30,641 nucleotides of DNA from JANNXQ01 sp038238555 (GCA_038238555.1 JBBRXP010000055.1:1-30641); one strand, 5' to 3'; shown: positions 1 to 8,930, counted from the first letter of the stretch. Notes: generated by a model from the letters alone, not told the origin. Made by a program: numbers and translations.

Positions 1-1240
<1,240 letters not shown>

Positions 1241-1242
<2 letters not shown>

Positions 1243-1918
1243 GCGCAGCATCGCCGCGAGCTTCGGCATTCCTCCGCTCCAGGGCAAGGGCTCGTGGCGC
1301 CTCCTGGCTCTCGCGTTCGCGGGCTTGCTCTCGGGCTGCGAGACTTTGGTGAAGGACACTAGCCGGACTTACCGGACGGTGGTTATCGACGCCGGCCACG
1401 GCGGGCACGACAACGGCGCCACCTCGCGCTGGGGCGGCCGGGAAAAAGACGCCGCGCTCGAAGTCGCGCGCCGGCTCGAACCGAAGCTTCAGGCCGCCGG
1501 CTTCCACACGGTGATGACGCGATCGGACGACCGCTTCATCGCGCTCGAACAACGCGTCTCGATCTCCAACCGGCAGAGCAATTCCATCTTCGTGAGCATT
1601 CACTTCAACGACACGCGCGCGCGGCGCATTCACGGAATGGAAATCTATTACCGGTCGGCTTGTTCGCGGGCGATCGCGCGCGAGGTGCTCGCGGAAATCG
1701 TCGCGCTGCCCGGTGCGTCGTCGCGCGGAGTGAAGACGGCCAACTATCGCGTGCTCCGGCGCAATCGCTATCCGGCGGTGCTCGTCGAGTGCGGCTTCCT
1801 CAGCAACCGCGCCGAGGCCACCCGCTCCGCGACCGCAGGCTACCGCGAGCAACTCGCGCAGGCCATCGCGGCGGGGATTGTCGATCAACGTTTCGGCCCG
1901 TCGAGGAAGGACAGATAG
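1241..1918 (+). CDS. N-acetylmuramoyl-L-alanine amidase (Amidase_3), predicted lipoprotein
   Basis: This is a zinc-dependent cell-wall amidase that cleaves the amide bond between N-acetylmuramic acid and the stem peptide. The Amidase_3 fold is marked by VVIDAGHGGHDNGA (zinc His53), GREKDAALEVARRL (Glu68), SIHFND (second zinc His) and VECGFLSN near the C-terminus. The N-terminus has a hydrophobic run (LLALAFAGLLSGC) with a lipobox ending at Cys33, so a membrane-anchored periplasmic lipoprotein is likely. From ATG 1241 the protein has 225 residues, a catalytic domain with almost nothing added. A GTG at 1202 would add 13 residues ahead of the signal. The start lies inside CATG, which is also the possible start of the divergent DUF255 gene. 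The stop sits in the loop of a hairpin shared with the convergent topoisomerase gene. Confidence 0.9.
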
Positions 1919-1930
1919 CTCTGTCCTTTC
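1905..1930. terminator. Bidirectional hairpin between convergent amidase and topoisomerase genes
   Basis: AAGGACAGA (1907-1915) pairs perfectly with TCTGTCCTT (1920-1928) around a TAGC loop. The stem can extend by a G-U and a G-C pair to 1905/1930. The loop contains the TAG stop of the amidase. The gene on the other strand ends at 1954, so the hairpin can serve both directions. The T-tract on either side is poor, so an intrinsic terminator is likely but not certain. Confidence 0.55.
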
Positions 1931-1953
1931 AGTCTCTTGCTCCCTTTGCGGAG

Positions 1954-3069
1954 CTACCGCGCGAGCGAGCCCGCGGTGCGGCGGCCTCCGGCTACAGTCG
2001 CCGCGGCGAGGCGTTCGCGGAGCAGCATCATCACGGCGGCTTCCTCGGGTTTCAGGTGCGCGAGAGATTTCTTAAGACGCTGATCCGCCGCCTGGCGCAG
2101 CGTCGCGATGGTCTGGCCGTCGAGATAACTCTCGAGAATGCCGGGGTGGACGTAGCACTTGCGGCAGACTGCGGGCGTGTTGCCGAGCATTCGCGCGACG
2201 GCTTCGATGGCTCGGAGGACATTGCGTTTCGCCTCGGTCGTGGAAGTCACTTGCTCAAATTCCTTGAGTGCGATGGCCGCGAGCATGGTGCCGGCCCAGG
2301 TGCGGAAGTCTTTGGCCGTGAACTCCGCGCCCGCGATCTCATGGAGATACGCATTCACTTCGTCGGAGGTGACATCGTGAGCGGCGCCTGCCTCATCGAG
2401 GTAACAAAACAGCTCCTGCCCCGGCAGCTCCTGGCATCGGTGGATCATGCGGGCGAGGCGCGCATCGCGCGTGTCGATGCGGTGGTGCTTGCCGCTCTTT
2501 CCCACGAAATCAAAAGCGATTGCGTCGCCGTGTACTTTCGCATGCGTGTTGCGCAGCGTCGTGAGGCCGTAGCTCTTGTTGCTCTGCGCGTACTCGTCGT
2601 TGCCCACGCGGATGAGCGTGGTCTCGAGCAGCCGCACCACGGCGGCGAGCACTTTTTCCCGCGACATGCCGCGCGTCTTGAGATCGCGCCGCACCCGGCG
2701 CCGGATGCGCGGCAGCGCCTCGCCAAAGGCCATCATGCGATCGTATTTCGATTCATCGCGCACTTCCCGCCAGTGCGGATGGTAGCGGTATTGCTTGCGC
2801 CCGCGCGCGTCGCGGCCGGTCGCCTGGATGTGCCCGTCGTCGCGCGGACAAATCCACACTTCAGTCCACGCGGGAGGGATGGCGAGCGACTTGATGCGCC
2901 GAAGCGTGGCGAGGTCGCGCATCGCCTTTCCGTCCGGGGCTTGGTAAGTGAACGCCTTGCCGTGGCGTTTGCGCGCGATGCCCTTGCGCTCGTCGGAGAC
3001 GTAGATCAAGCCAGCGCTCTTCGCCGCTTTCTCGGGAGAGGCGGGAAGAACGCTCGCGATCTTTCGCAT
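1954..3069 (-). CDS. Type IB DNA topoisomerase (poxvirus-like)
   Basis: This 371-residue protein is a bacterial type IB topoisomerase, which relaxes supercoils by transient nicking through a 3'-phosphotyrosine. The signatures run in order: RKQYRYHPHW (about residues 91-100), RVGNDEYAQSNKSYGLTTLR (about 154-173), DFRTWAGT (about 254-261) and VCRKCYVHP with the predicted nucleophile Tyr306. The length and motif order match the family, which is patchily distributed in bacteria. ATG 3069 (MRKIASVLPASPEK) was chosen because upstream codons show no family similarity and would run into the psd gene on the other strand. The gene is alone between a convergent amidase and a divergent phospholipid operon. 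No Shine-Dalgarno sequence is visible. Confidence 0.92.
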   Translation of the reverse strand: MRKIASVLPASPEKAAKSAGLIYVSDERKGIARKRHGKAFTYQAPDGKAMRDLATLRRIKSLAIPPAWTEVWICPRDDGHIQATGRDARGRKQYRYHPHWREVRDESKYDRMMAFGEALPRIRRRVRRDLKTRGMSREKVLAAVVRLLETTLIRVGNDEYAQSNKSYGLTTLRNTHAKVHGDAIAFDFVGKSGKHHRIDTRDARLARMIHRCQELPGQELFCYLDEAGAAHDVTSDEVNAYLHEIAGAEFTAKDFRTWAGTMLAAIALKEFEQVTSTTEAKRNVLRAIEAVARMLGNTPAVCRKCYVHPGILESYLDGQTIATLRQAADQRLKKSLAHLKPEEAAVMMLLRERLAAATVAGGRRTAGSLAR

Positions 3070-3180
3070 TGCACGGGGAATCGCCCCATGCCGTGTGCGC
3101 GGATGTAAGAGGGTGTGCACCATGCGCTCTGGCGGATGATGCGCGGCGGGCGGGGCAGCCCGTCCTTCTCGGGATCGCTC

Positions 3181-3209
3181 TTGATCGTTCCAACGTGCGC
3201 GCGGACTAT
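3181..3209 (+). promoter_or_regulatory. Candidate sigma-70 promoter of the psd operon (near-leaderless)
   Basis: TTGATC (3181-3186) and GACTAT (3204-3209) are spaced by 17 nt. Both are imperfect matches to the consensus. Transcription would begin around 3216, only a couple of bases before the psd ATG at 3218, so the mRNA would be leaderless or nearly so. That fits the lack of a Shine-Dalgarno sequence there. It is the only reasonable candidate in the 148-nt divergent gap. Confidence 0.3.
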
Positions 3210-3217
3210 CCGGCTCC

Positions 3218-3871
3218 ATGCGTCTCCAGACTTTGTATGAAGGCCGCCACGTCTTTGCGGTGGTCGTCGCCGCGGGTGTGCTGGGGTGGTTGCTCGGCTG
3301 GATGTGGCTCGTGCTGCTTGCAGTGCTCGCCATTGCCTTCTGCCTGAATTTTTTTCGCGACCCGGACCGCGCCGTGCCGCCTGGGGAGGATGTGGTGGTG
3401 GCCGCTGCCGATGGCGTGGTGACGGATATCGAGGAAACGGAGGAGGCCGAGTTTTTGAAAACGCGGTGCAAGCGCGTGGGCGTATTTCTCTCGGTCTTCG
3501 ATGTGCACGTAAACAAGGCGCCCATCGCCGGCCGAGTGGCTTACCGCCAGCATCACCGCGGCGAGGCGCCGGGACCGTATCTCGATGCGCGCCATCCCGA
3601 TTGCTCGCGCTTTAATGAAGCGCTCACCTGGGCCATCGAAGGCGCGAAGGCGACGCTCGTGGTGCGGCAAATCACCGGCGCCATCGCGCGGCGCATCGTG
3701 CCGTGGTCGGCCGTGGGCGATGTGGTGCCAAAGGGTTTCCGCTTTGGAATGATCCGCTTTGGCTCGCGCACCGAGGTCTTTCTCCCGCTCGATGCGGAGG
3801 TGTTGGTGAAGGTGGGCGAGAAGGTATCGGGCGCGCGCACGGCGATCGCCCGGCTCGCATCGTCTTCCTAG
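3218..3871 (+). CDS. psd: Phosphatidylserine decarboxylase proenzyme
   Basis: Converts phosphatidylserine to phosphatidylethanolamine at the membrane, using a pyruvoyl group made by self-cleavage. The protein has 217 residues, the short form of the family. A hydrophobic N-terminal segment (about residues 11-44) is followed by FFRDPDR, AADGVVTDIE, VGVFLSVFDVHVNK and the processing site RFGSRTEVFLP, with cleavage expected between Gly182 and Ser183. Ser183 would become the pyruvoyl residue of the alpha chain. It is the first gene of an operon with pssA, which makes its substrate. The 118-nt gap to pssA carries a hairpin built of hexamer repeats. Confidence 0.95.
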   Translation: MRLQTLYEGRHVFAVVVAAGVLGWLLGWMWLVLLAVLAIAFCLNFFRDPDRAVPPGEDVVVAAADGVVTDIEETEEAEFLKTRCKRVGVFLSVFDVHVNKAPIAGRVAYRQHHRGEAPGPYLDARHPDCSRFNEALTWAIEGAKATLVVRQITGAIARRIVPWSAVGDVVPKGFRFGMIRFGSRTEVFLPLDAEVLVKVGEKVSGARTAIARLASSS

Positions 3872-3905
3872 TAACCGCGCATCGAATGTCGAATCGCATT
3901 CTTAC

Positions 3906-3965
3906 CTCTTACTCTTGCTCTTGCTCTTGCTCTGAAACGGCTCGGAGCAAGATCAAGAGTAAGAG
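3906..3965. repeat. Inverted tandem-hexamer element A (psd/pssA gap)
   Basis: The left arm 3906-3926 is built of CTTGCT-type units and pairs with 3945-3965 (GAGCAA/GATCAA/GAGTAA units). The 21-bp stem has one mismatch and an 18-nt loop. It starts 34 nt after the psd stop and ends 24 nt before the pssA start. Unlike the other elements in this window its unit is 6 nt. There is no T-tract, so it is not a standard terminator. Confidence 0.8.
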
Positions 3966-3989
3966 AAAAGAGGGAACCACTCAGACGCC

Positions 3990-4805
3990 ATGAGCGACGA
4001 CGGCAGTCCGAAAATCTATCTCCTGCCGAATCTGATGACGGCGGGAAATCTCTGCTGCGGATTTTTCGCGACGCTGAAAATTCTGGAGGGCGCGCTACTC
4101 GAAGCGGCCAGCCCGGACGCGGGCACGCACAGCTTCGAGCTGGCGATCTGGGCCATCCTCGGCGCCTGCATTTTCGACGCGCTCGATGGCCGGCTCGCGC
4201 GGTTCGGCGGCAGCGAGAGCCCATTCGGCCGCGAGTTCGATTCGCTCGCGGACATCGTGTCCTTTGGCGTGGCGCCGGCGCTCATGGTCAATCGCGTGGT
4301 CTTCCACGACGCGCCAAAGCTCGGCTGGATCGTGGCCTCGATCTATCTCGTCTGCGGCGCCATGCGGCTCGCGCGTTTCAACTGCCTGGCCACGGTCGAT
4401 ACCGCCGCGGCCAACAAGGAATTCAAAGGCTTCCCGATCCCCGCCGCTGCCGGCCTGGTCGCATCGCTCACGCTGTTTCTTTTCTGGATGAATAACAACC
4501 GGCTCGAGCACTGGCTCACCAAATGGGTGCTGCCGCCGCTGCTGCTTTTCCTGTCGTGGATGATGTTCAGCGGCTTTCGGTATCCGAGCTTCAAGGCGCT
4601 GAACTGGCGCACCACGCGCACGATTCCAAAGTTCCTCGTCATCGTGATCCTCGCGATTTGCACGGCCATGTTTTACCAGTGGATGACCTTCGCGATCTTC
4701 GTGACTTACCTGCTCTACGGCTTCCTGCGCCCCTTCCTCTCGCGCCGGATGAAGCGGGAAATCGAGGACGAGATCGGCGAGGAAGAAGCGGAGGAATTGC
4801 CGTAG
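3990..4805 (+). CDS. pssA: CDP-diacylglycerol--serine O-phosphatidyltransferase
   Basis: Makes phosphatidylserine from CDP-diacylglycerol and L-serine in the inner membrane. The CDP-alcohol phosphatidyltransferase signature is perfect: Asp63, Asp66-Gly67, Ala70-Arg71, Gly80, Asp84 and Asp88 (DALDGRLARF...REFDSLAD). Several hydrophobic segments follow (about residues 98-120, 145-165, 175-195, 220-255), and the C-terminus is acidic. The 271-residue length is normal. Its product is the substrate of the preceding psd, so the pair forms a phosphatidylethanolamine operon. The next gene starts 4 nt after the stop, implying translational coupling. The region before the ATG is purine-rich, but the nearest AGAGGG lies too far upstream to be a good ribosome binding site. 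Confidence 0.95.
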   Translation: MSDDGSPKIYLLPNLMTAGNLCCGFFATLKILEGALLEAASPDAGTHSFELAIWAILGACIFDALDGRLARFGGSESPFGREFDSLADIVSFGVAPALMVNRVVFHDAPKLGWIVASIYLVCGAMRLARFNCLATVDTAAANKEFKGFPIPAAAGLVASLTLFLFWMNNNRLEHWLTKWVLPPLLLFLSWMMFSGFRYPSFKALNWRTTRTIPKFLVIVILAICTAMFYQWMTFAIFVTYLLYGFLRPFLSRRMKREIEDEIGEEEAEELP

Positions 4806-4809
4806 CGGG

Positions 4810-5994
4810 ATGAGCGACTTTGCGCAAGCCGGGCTCATCTGCACTCTCCAGCGGCTGAGCGATGCGCATGGCGACCGGATCGAAGCCGAACTTTGCGCAC
4901 ATGCCGCCGAGCGGCCCGTCACGCTCGTGCTGCCGTGCCACGCCGCGGACCTCGCGCAGCCGGCCCTCGCTCGCATCGTGGAAGAAGTGGGAGGGGCTAA
5001 GTTCATCCGCGAAGTGATCGTGAGTACGAATGGGCTCGACGACGCGGCCTTCGCGCGCGCTGGGCAACTTTTTGCGCCATTGCCGCAGCCGCATCGCATC
5101 CTGCGCACCGATACCGCGCGCGCGGCCGAGTCCATCGAGCGGCTGTGCGAGCGCGCGGTGGAGGCGGGCAAAGGACTCAACGTGTGGGCCGCCGCAGGGC
5201 TCGTCGTGGCGGAGGCGCGCTCGGCGGTCGTCGTCACGCAGGACTGCGATGTCGCTTCGTTTCGCCGGGAGAATCTCGCGCGTCTTTGCTTTGCCGCGGT
5301 GCATCCGGACCTGCGCTACGACTTCGCGAAAATGTACTACAGCCGCGCTACCGACCGGCTCTATGGCCGCGTGAGCCGGCTCTTTCTCGCACCGCTCTTG
5401 CAAGCCCTCGTGCGCACCGCCGGCCACCGTCCGCTGCTCGGCTACCTCCAAAGTTTCCGCTATCCGCTCGCGGGCGAATGCGCTGTGCGCAGCGAATTGG
5501 CGGGCGCGCTGCCGATGCACGCTGGCTGGGGCCTCGAGATCGGGCTCGTGTGCGAATGCTTCCGCCGCACCGACCCGCGCCGCATCGCACAGGTCGATGG
5601 CGGCAGCGACTACGAGCACCGCCACCACCCCCTCGGCGGCGAGAGCGGCGCGCTTTTTCGCATGAGCCGCGAGATCGCCCTCGCTCTGCTCCCGCAGCTC
5701 GCCGAGGAAGGCGTGCCTTTCGACGCGCCCTTTCTCGCCGCACTCGCCGCGAGCTTTGAGCGCGAGTCGCGCGAAGCCCTGCGGCGTTTCCATCATCTCG
5801 CCCTCATCAATGGCCTCACGCCCGCGCCCGAAGAGGAAGCCGCCACCACATTTTTCGCGCGGGCCCTTGCCGAGGCGGGCCGGGAATTTCTCACCGCCGC
5901 CGCGCCCATCGCGCTGCCCGCATGGGAGCAGCTCATCGCGACGCGCCCGAGTGATGTCGAGCGATTCCTGGCCGCTGTGGTGGCCGCCCCCTAG
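4810..5994 (+). CDS. GT81-family glycosyltransferase, glucosyl-3-phosphoglycerate synthase-like
   Basis: This 394-residue protein has a GT-A fold of the GT81 (GpgS/MpgS-like) type. Family members transfer glucose or mannose from a nucleotide sugar to 3-phosphoglycerate, the first step to glucosylglycerate or methylglucose polysaccharides. Recognisable pieces are LVLPCHAADL near the N-terminus, GKGLNVWAAAG (120-130), the metal-binding TQDCD (Asp145-x-Asp147), RLYGRVSRLFLAPLL, YPLAGECAVRSEL, GWGLEIGLVCECFRR and IAQVDGGSDYEHRHHPL. The acceptor cannot be read from sequence, and no GpgP-type phosphatase is next to it. It starts 4 nt after pssA and so belongs to the lipid operon. Its stop shares CTAG with the stop of the convergent pseudopilin gene. 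Confidence 0.8.
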   Translation: MSDFAQAGLICTLQRLSDAHGDRIEAELCAHAAERPVTLVLPCHAADLAQPALARIVEEVGGAKFIREVIVSTNGLDDAAFARAGQLFAPLPQPHRILRTDTARAAESIERLCERAVEAGKGLNVWAAAGLVVAEARSAVVVTQDCDVASFRRENLARLCFAAVHPDLRYDFAKMYYSRATDRLYGRVSRLFLAPLLQALVRTAGHRPLLGYLQSFRYPLAGECAVRSELAGALPMHAGWGLEIGLVCECFRRTDPRRIAQVDGGSDYEHRHHPLGGESGALFRMSREIALALLPQLAEEGVPFDAPFLAALAASFERESREALRRFHHLALINGLTPAPEEEAATTFFARALAEAGREFLTAAAPIALPAWEQLIATRPSDVERFLAAVVAAP

Positions 5995-6716
5995 AAGCCG
6001 GCGACGCTAAACTTCCGATCGTCGAGAGGCATCTTTTCAACGTGGAAGTCGTAGAAGAGCGCGTTGCGATGGTCGCCATGCACAGGCTTCTCGGCCATGC
6101 CTCCCGCGTTCACGCCCGCGGCGCCCTGCCGGTCGGCATCCTTCATTGCCCAGATTCTCGCGAGACTGATCTGCTGGTCTTTGCCTTCCGTGGTCGTCTC
6201 CGTCCACGTCGTGAGCACGGCTCGCTTCAGGGGTTCTTTCCCCGCATCCACGTCGCCCCACGGAATCTGATCGAGCTGGGTCATGCGGTCCGGGTTCATG
6301 AGAAAAGAGGGGCCGTCCTTCTTGAGTACCACGCGCTCGTAAGACGGACACAGAAAGGGGTTCACCTTATCATTGGCGGCCGCGCCCTCGGCGCTGGCCG
6401 TGGTATTTTCCGCGAGCTGGAGGTACTTTGCCAGCAGCGCCACGAGCGAGCCTTTGGCCGTGCCCGCATCGAAGCGCGGATACTGCGCGAGCGTGAGCGG
6501 GCCGGGCAGCGTGTCGTCATTGTCGCCGCAGTAGGCGCCGATGGCCGCGCCGATGCTGCGGAGATTGGTCACGCATTTGGTCGAGTTCCCGGTCTCCACG
6601 ACCCGCCCCATCACCGGGATGAGGATCGCGGCGAGGATGGCGATGATGGCGATGACCACCAGCAGTTCGACGAGAGTGAATGCGTGTCGCGACGGGGGGA
6701 AACTTCTTGTCATCAT
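5991..6716 (-). CDS. Prepilin-type (pseudopilin) N-terminal methylation-motif protein
   Basis: This 241-residue protein begins with a class III signal sequence, HAFTLVELLVVIAIIAILAA. Cleavage is expected after Ala12, with Phe13 as the new N-terminus and the conserved Glu at +5. The rest is a soluble domain with LFYDFHVEKMPL near the C-terminus. That stretch corresponds to the H-X9-DG region of the large pseudopilin-like families of Verrucomicrobia and Planctomycetes, although the usual DG reads DF here. Such proteins are thought to be exported by a type II secretion/type IV pilus-like system; the function is unknown. An adjacent ATG (second Met) is an equally good start. The gene is convergent with, and overlaps by 4 nt, the GT81 gene, and is divergent from mreB. 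Confidence 0.85.
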   Translation of the reverse strand: MMTRSFPPSRHAFTLVELLVVIAIIAILAAILIPVMGRVVETGNSTKCVTNLRSIGAAIGAYCGDNDDTLPGPLTLAQYPRFDAGTAKGSLVALLAKYLQLAENTTASAEGAAANDKVNPFLCPSYERVVLKKDGPSFLMNPDRMTQLDQIPWGDVDAGKEPLKRAVLTTWTETTTEGKDQQISLARIWAMKDADRQGAAGVNAGGMAEKPVHGDHRNALFYDFHVEKMPLDDRKFSVAGF

Positions 6717-6754
6717 GAGCCGTGGAAAAGATCATGCTTCACCGGCGATGGCAA

Positions 6755-6771
6755 TGTTTCCGCGGGAAACA
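6755..6771. promoter_or_regulatory. Perfect palindrome, possible operator
   Basis: TGTTTCC (6755-6761), GCG, then GGAAACA (6765-6771) form an uninterrupted inverted repeat. It lies in the divergent gap between the pseudopilin gene and mreB, 39 nt upstream of the pseudopilin start and 26 nt upstream of the mreB -35 box. The size and symmetry suit a dimeric regulator. No regulator gene is adjacent. Confidence 0.4.
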
Positions 6772-6796
6772 AATTGAGAGGGACAAGGTTTTTCTT

Positions 6797-6824
6797 TTGA
6801 CGCTCGTGCGGAGGGCTCTCTAAT
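6797..6824 (+). promoter_or_regulatory. Sigma-70 promoter of the mreB operon
   Basis: TTGACG (6797-6802) and TCTAAT (6819-6824) are spaced 16 nt. Each has one mismatch to the consensus, the best promoter match noticed in the window. Transcription would begin near 6831 and leave a leader of about 80 nt before the mreB ATG at 6913. Confidence 0.6.
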
Positions 6825-6912
6825 TGTCACCGCATTTTCGAGGCGCGCCGCGGCCCGATTCTCGCTAGGAAAAAAGTTCCACTCACAGTTTTTAACTCAA
6901 GGCCAACCCTGA

Positions 6913-7956
6913 ATGCTTAATGGATTTTTCGGTCTGTTCTCCAACGACATCGGCATCGATCTCGGAACGGCCAACACGTTGGTTTACGTAAAAGATCACG
7001 GCATCGTCTTGCGCGAGCCCTCGGTGGTGGCCGTGCAGGCCGGCACGAACAACGTGCTGGCCGTGGGCGACGAAGCCAAGCGGATGCTCGGGCGCACGCC
7101 GGGCAATATCGTGGCGATCCGGCCGCTCAAGGACGGCGTGATTGCGGACTTTGAAATCACCGAGGCGATGCTGCGGCATTTCATCCACAAGGTGCACAAT
7201 CGGCGCACCTGGTTTCGGCCGCGCCCGCGCGTGGTCATCGCGGTGCCCTCGGGCATCACCGAAGTCGAGAAGCGCGCGGTGAAGGAATCGGCGCTGCGGG
7301 CCGGCGCGCGCGAGGTGCATCTCATCGAAGAGCCGATGGCGGCGGCCATCGGCTGCGGGCTGCCGGTGCAGGATGCGGCGGGCAACATGATCATCGATAT
7401 CGGCGGCGGCACCACGGAGGTCGCGCTCATTTCGCTTTCCGGCATCGTCTTCTGCCGCAGCGTGCGCGTGGCGGGCGATGAGCTCGACGAGGCGATCATT
7501 CAGTACATGAAGCGCGCTTACAATTTGATGATCGGCGAACGCACCGCCGAGGACATCAAGATCAAGATCGGCAGCGCGTATCCGCTGGAAAAGGAGACGA
7601 CCATGGAAGTCAAAGGCCGCGACCTCGTGGCGGGCCTGCCGAAGACTCTCACCATCACCTCGCAGGAAGTGCGCGAGGCGCTGCTCGAGCCCATCTCGAC
7701 CATCGTCGATAGCGTGCGCGTGACTCTCGAGCGCTGCCCGCCCGAACTCAGCGCCGACCTCGTCGATCGCGGCCTGGTTCTCGCCGGCGGCGGAGCGCTG
7801 TTGCGCGGGCTTGATCGCCTGCTCACCGAAGAGACAGGGCTGCCGGTACACGTGGCCGAGGATCCGCTCAGCGCCGTGGCCGAAGGCACCGGGCGCGCGT
7901 TGAGCGAGATCAAGTTCCTGCGAAAGGTGAGCACGAGCGACACCCGGTGGTCCTAA
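6913..7956 (+). CDS. mreB: Rod shape-determining actin homologue MreB
   Basis: Bacterial actin that forms membrane-bound filaments guiding lateral wall synthesis. The 347-residue protein has the actin-family nucleotide loops: DIGIDLGTANTLVYV (about residues 12-26), MIIDIGGGTTEVALISL (about 160-176) and VLAGGGALLRGLDRLL near the C-terminus. It also has the MreB stretch EEPMAAAIGCGLPV. The N-terminus MLNGFFGLFSND is a short amphipathic membrane anchor as in other Gram-negative MreBs. It is the first gene of the mreBCD-mrdA cluster, behind a good promoter. CAAGG about 11 nt upstream is a weak ribosome binding site. The TAA stop leads directly into the first arm of a heptamer inverted repeat. Confidence 0.98.
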   Translation: MLNGFFGLFSNDIGIDLGTANTLVYVKDHGIVLREPSVVAVQAGTNNVLAVGDEAKRMLGRTPGNIVAIRPLKDGVIADFEITEAMLRHFIHKVHNRRTWFRPRPRVVIAVPSGITEVEKRAVKESALRAGAREVHLIEEPMAAAIGCGLPVQDAAGNMIIDIGGGTTEVALISLSGIVFCRSVRVAGDELDEAIIQYMKRAYNLMIGERTAEDIKIKIGSAYPLEKETTMEVKGRDLVAGLPKTLTITSQEVREALLEPISTIVDSVRVTLERCPPELSADLVDRGLVLAGGGALLRGLDRLLTEETGLPVHVAEDPLSAVAEGTGRALSEIKFLRKVSTSDTRWS

Positions 7957-8106
7957 AAATTCCAAATTCCAAATTCCAAGCTCCAAACAAATTCCAAGGA
8001 ATAGAGATTGAAGAAACGGATTTGGGTGCGTTGGGGATCGTTTCCCCATTTCTCCATTTTACCGGCGCGTTTGTTTGGAATTTGGAATTTGGAATTTGGA
8101 ATTTTT
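7955..8106. repeat. Inverted tandem-heptamer element B (mreB/mreC gap, unit ATTCCAA)
   Basis: The left arm 7955-7988 consists of ATTCCAA units. It pairs with 8073-8106 (TTTGGAA units), giving 34 bp with two mismatches. The spacer is 84 nt, the longest of the family. It contains one further unit, a small ATTCC-AA-GGAAT palindrome and a GGGGATCGTTTCCCC hairpin. The left arm begins within the TAA stop of mreB. The right arm ends in five T and stops 7 nt before the mreC ATG, so the stem would cover the mreC translation start region. Confidence 0.85.
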
Positions 8107-8113
8107 CCCGCGC

Positions 8114-8926
8114 ATGACTCGCAATGCGATCGCCGCCACGGCCGTTGCCGTCTTTCTCGTTCTCACCGGCTTCATCATCGCCCTGAGCCCGCACAGGACG
8201 CGGCAGGCCCAGGCTGCGTTTCTCGGGATGATCTCGCCGTTCTTGAAAGGCGGCTCATCGGTGGAAAAAAAATACCGCGAGTACCGCGAAGGCTTGCGCA
8301 CGCTCGAACAACTCGAGTCAGAGAACAAACGTCTCCTGGTCGCCAACAAAGATCTCAGCGCCACCAATCAAACCCTGCGCGGCCTCGAAACGGAAAACAA
8401 CCGGCTGCGCAATGCGCTCAAATATCGCGAGCGCGCCGTCTTCCAGCTTATGCCGGCGCGGGTGATCGCGCGCAGTCCATCGACTTGGTACAATCAGATC
8501 ACGATCGACCGCGGCAAAGAGGAAGGCCTCGATGAAGACATGCCCGTGCTCACCGAGGAAGGCTTGGTGGGCAAGACCACGGTGGTCTCCGCGCATGCCG
8601 CCGTGGTGGTGCTCGTGGCCGATGAATCGTGCAAAGTGGCCGCCAATGTCGAAGGCACGCGCGAGCAGGGCATCGTGAAAGGCGAGCGTACCTCGAGCAA
8701 CTCGGTCCCCGTCATCAGCCTCAACTACATTTCCAAACAAGCCGCCCTGGAGTCCGGCCAGAAGATCTACACCACGGGCGTCGGCGGCGTTTTTCCCTCG
8801 GGCGTGCTCATCGGCGCGGTGAAGGATTTCAAGGTGCGCGAGCTTGAGGGTTACGCGACGGTGGTGCCGGCCGTGGACCTAACGACGCTTGAGGATGTGT
8901 TCGTGGTCGTGAGCAATGAGAAGTAG
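8114..8926 (+). CDS. mreC: Rod shape-determining protein MreC
   Basis: Periplasmic scaffold of the elongation machinery, linking MreB to PBP2. The 270-residue protein has one N-terminal membrane helix (about residues 5-24) and a coiled coil rich in Glu, Leu and Asn (about 53-105). The beta domains follow, with STWYNQITIDRGKEEGL, EGLVGKTTVVS and GVFPSGVLIGAVKDF as family landmarks. ATG 8114 is preferred. An in-frame ATG at 8075 would add MEFGIWNLEFFPR, which is only a translation of the heptamer repeat arm. It lies between mreB and mreD, each gap being filled by a repeat hairpin. Confidence 0.95.
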   Translation: MTRNAIAATAVAVFLVLTGFIIALSPHRTRQAQAAFLGMISPFLKGGSSVEKKYREYREGLRTLEQLESENKRLLVANKDLSATNQTLRGLETENNRLRNALKYRERAVFQLMPARVIARSPSTWYNQITIDRGKEEGLDEDMPVLTEEGLVGKTTVVSAHAAVVVLVADESCKVAANVEGTREQGIVKGERTSSNSVPVISLNYISKQAALESGQKIYTTGVGGVFPSGVLIGAVKDFKVRELEGYATVVPAVDLTTLEDVFVVVSNEK

Positions 8927-8930
8927 CGCA

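Noticed and set aside
1660..3108. Long open frame of 482 codons on the plus strand opposite the topoisomerase gene
   Set aside because: It has no recognisable domain and lies antisense to a gene with intact catalytic motifs. Long antisense frames are expected in GC-rich DNA with strong codon bias.
7955..8106. Element B as a simple intrinsic terminator for mreB
   Set aside because: The right arm does end in five T, but the 84-nt spacer is too long for a standard terminator and mreC follows at once in the same operon.
8075..8113. Upstream start for MreC giving MEFGIWNLEFFPR
   Set aside because: These residues are the translation of the TTTGGAA repeat arm, not protein sequence. ATG 8114 gives the normal MreC start.
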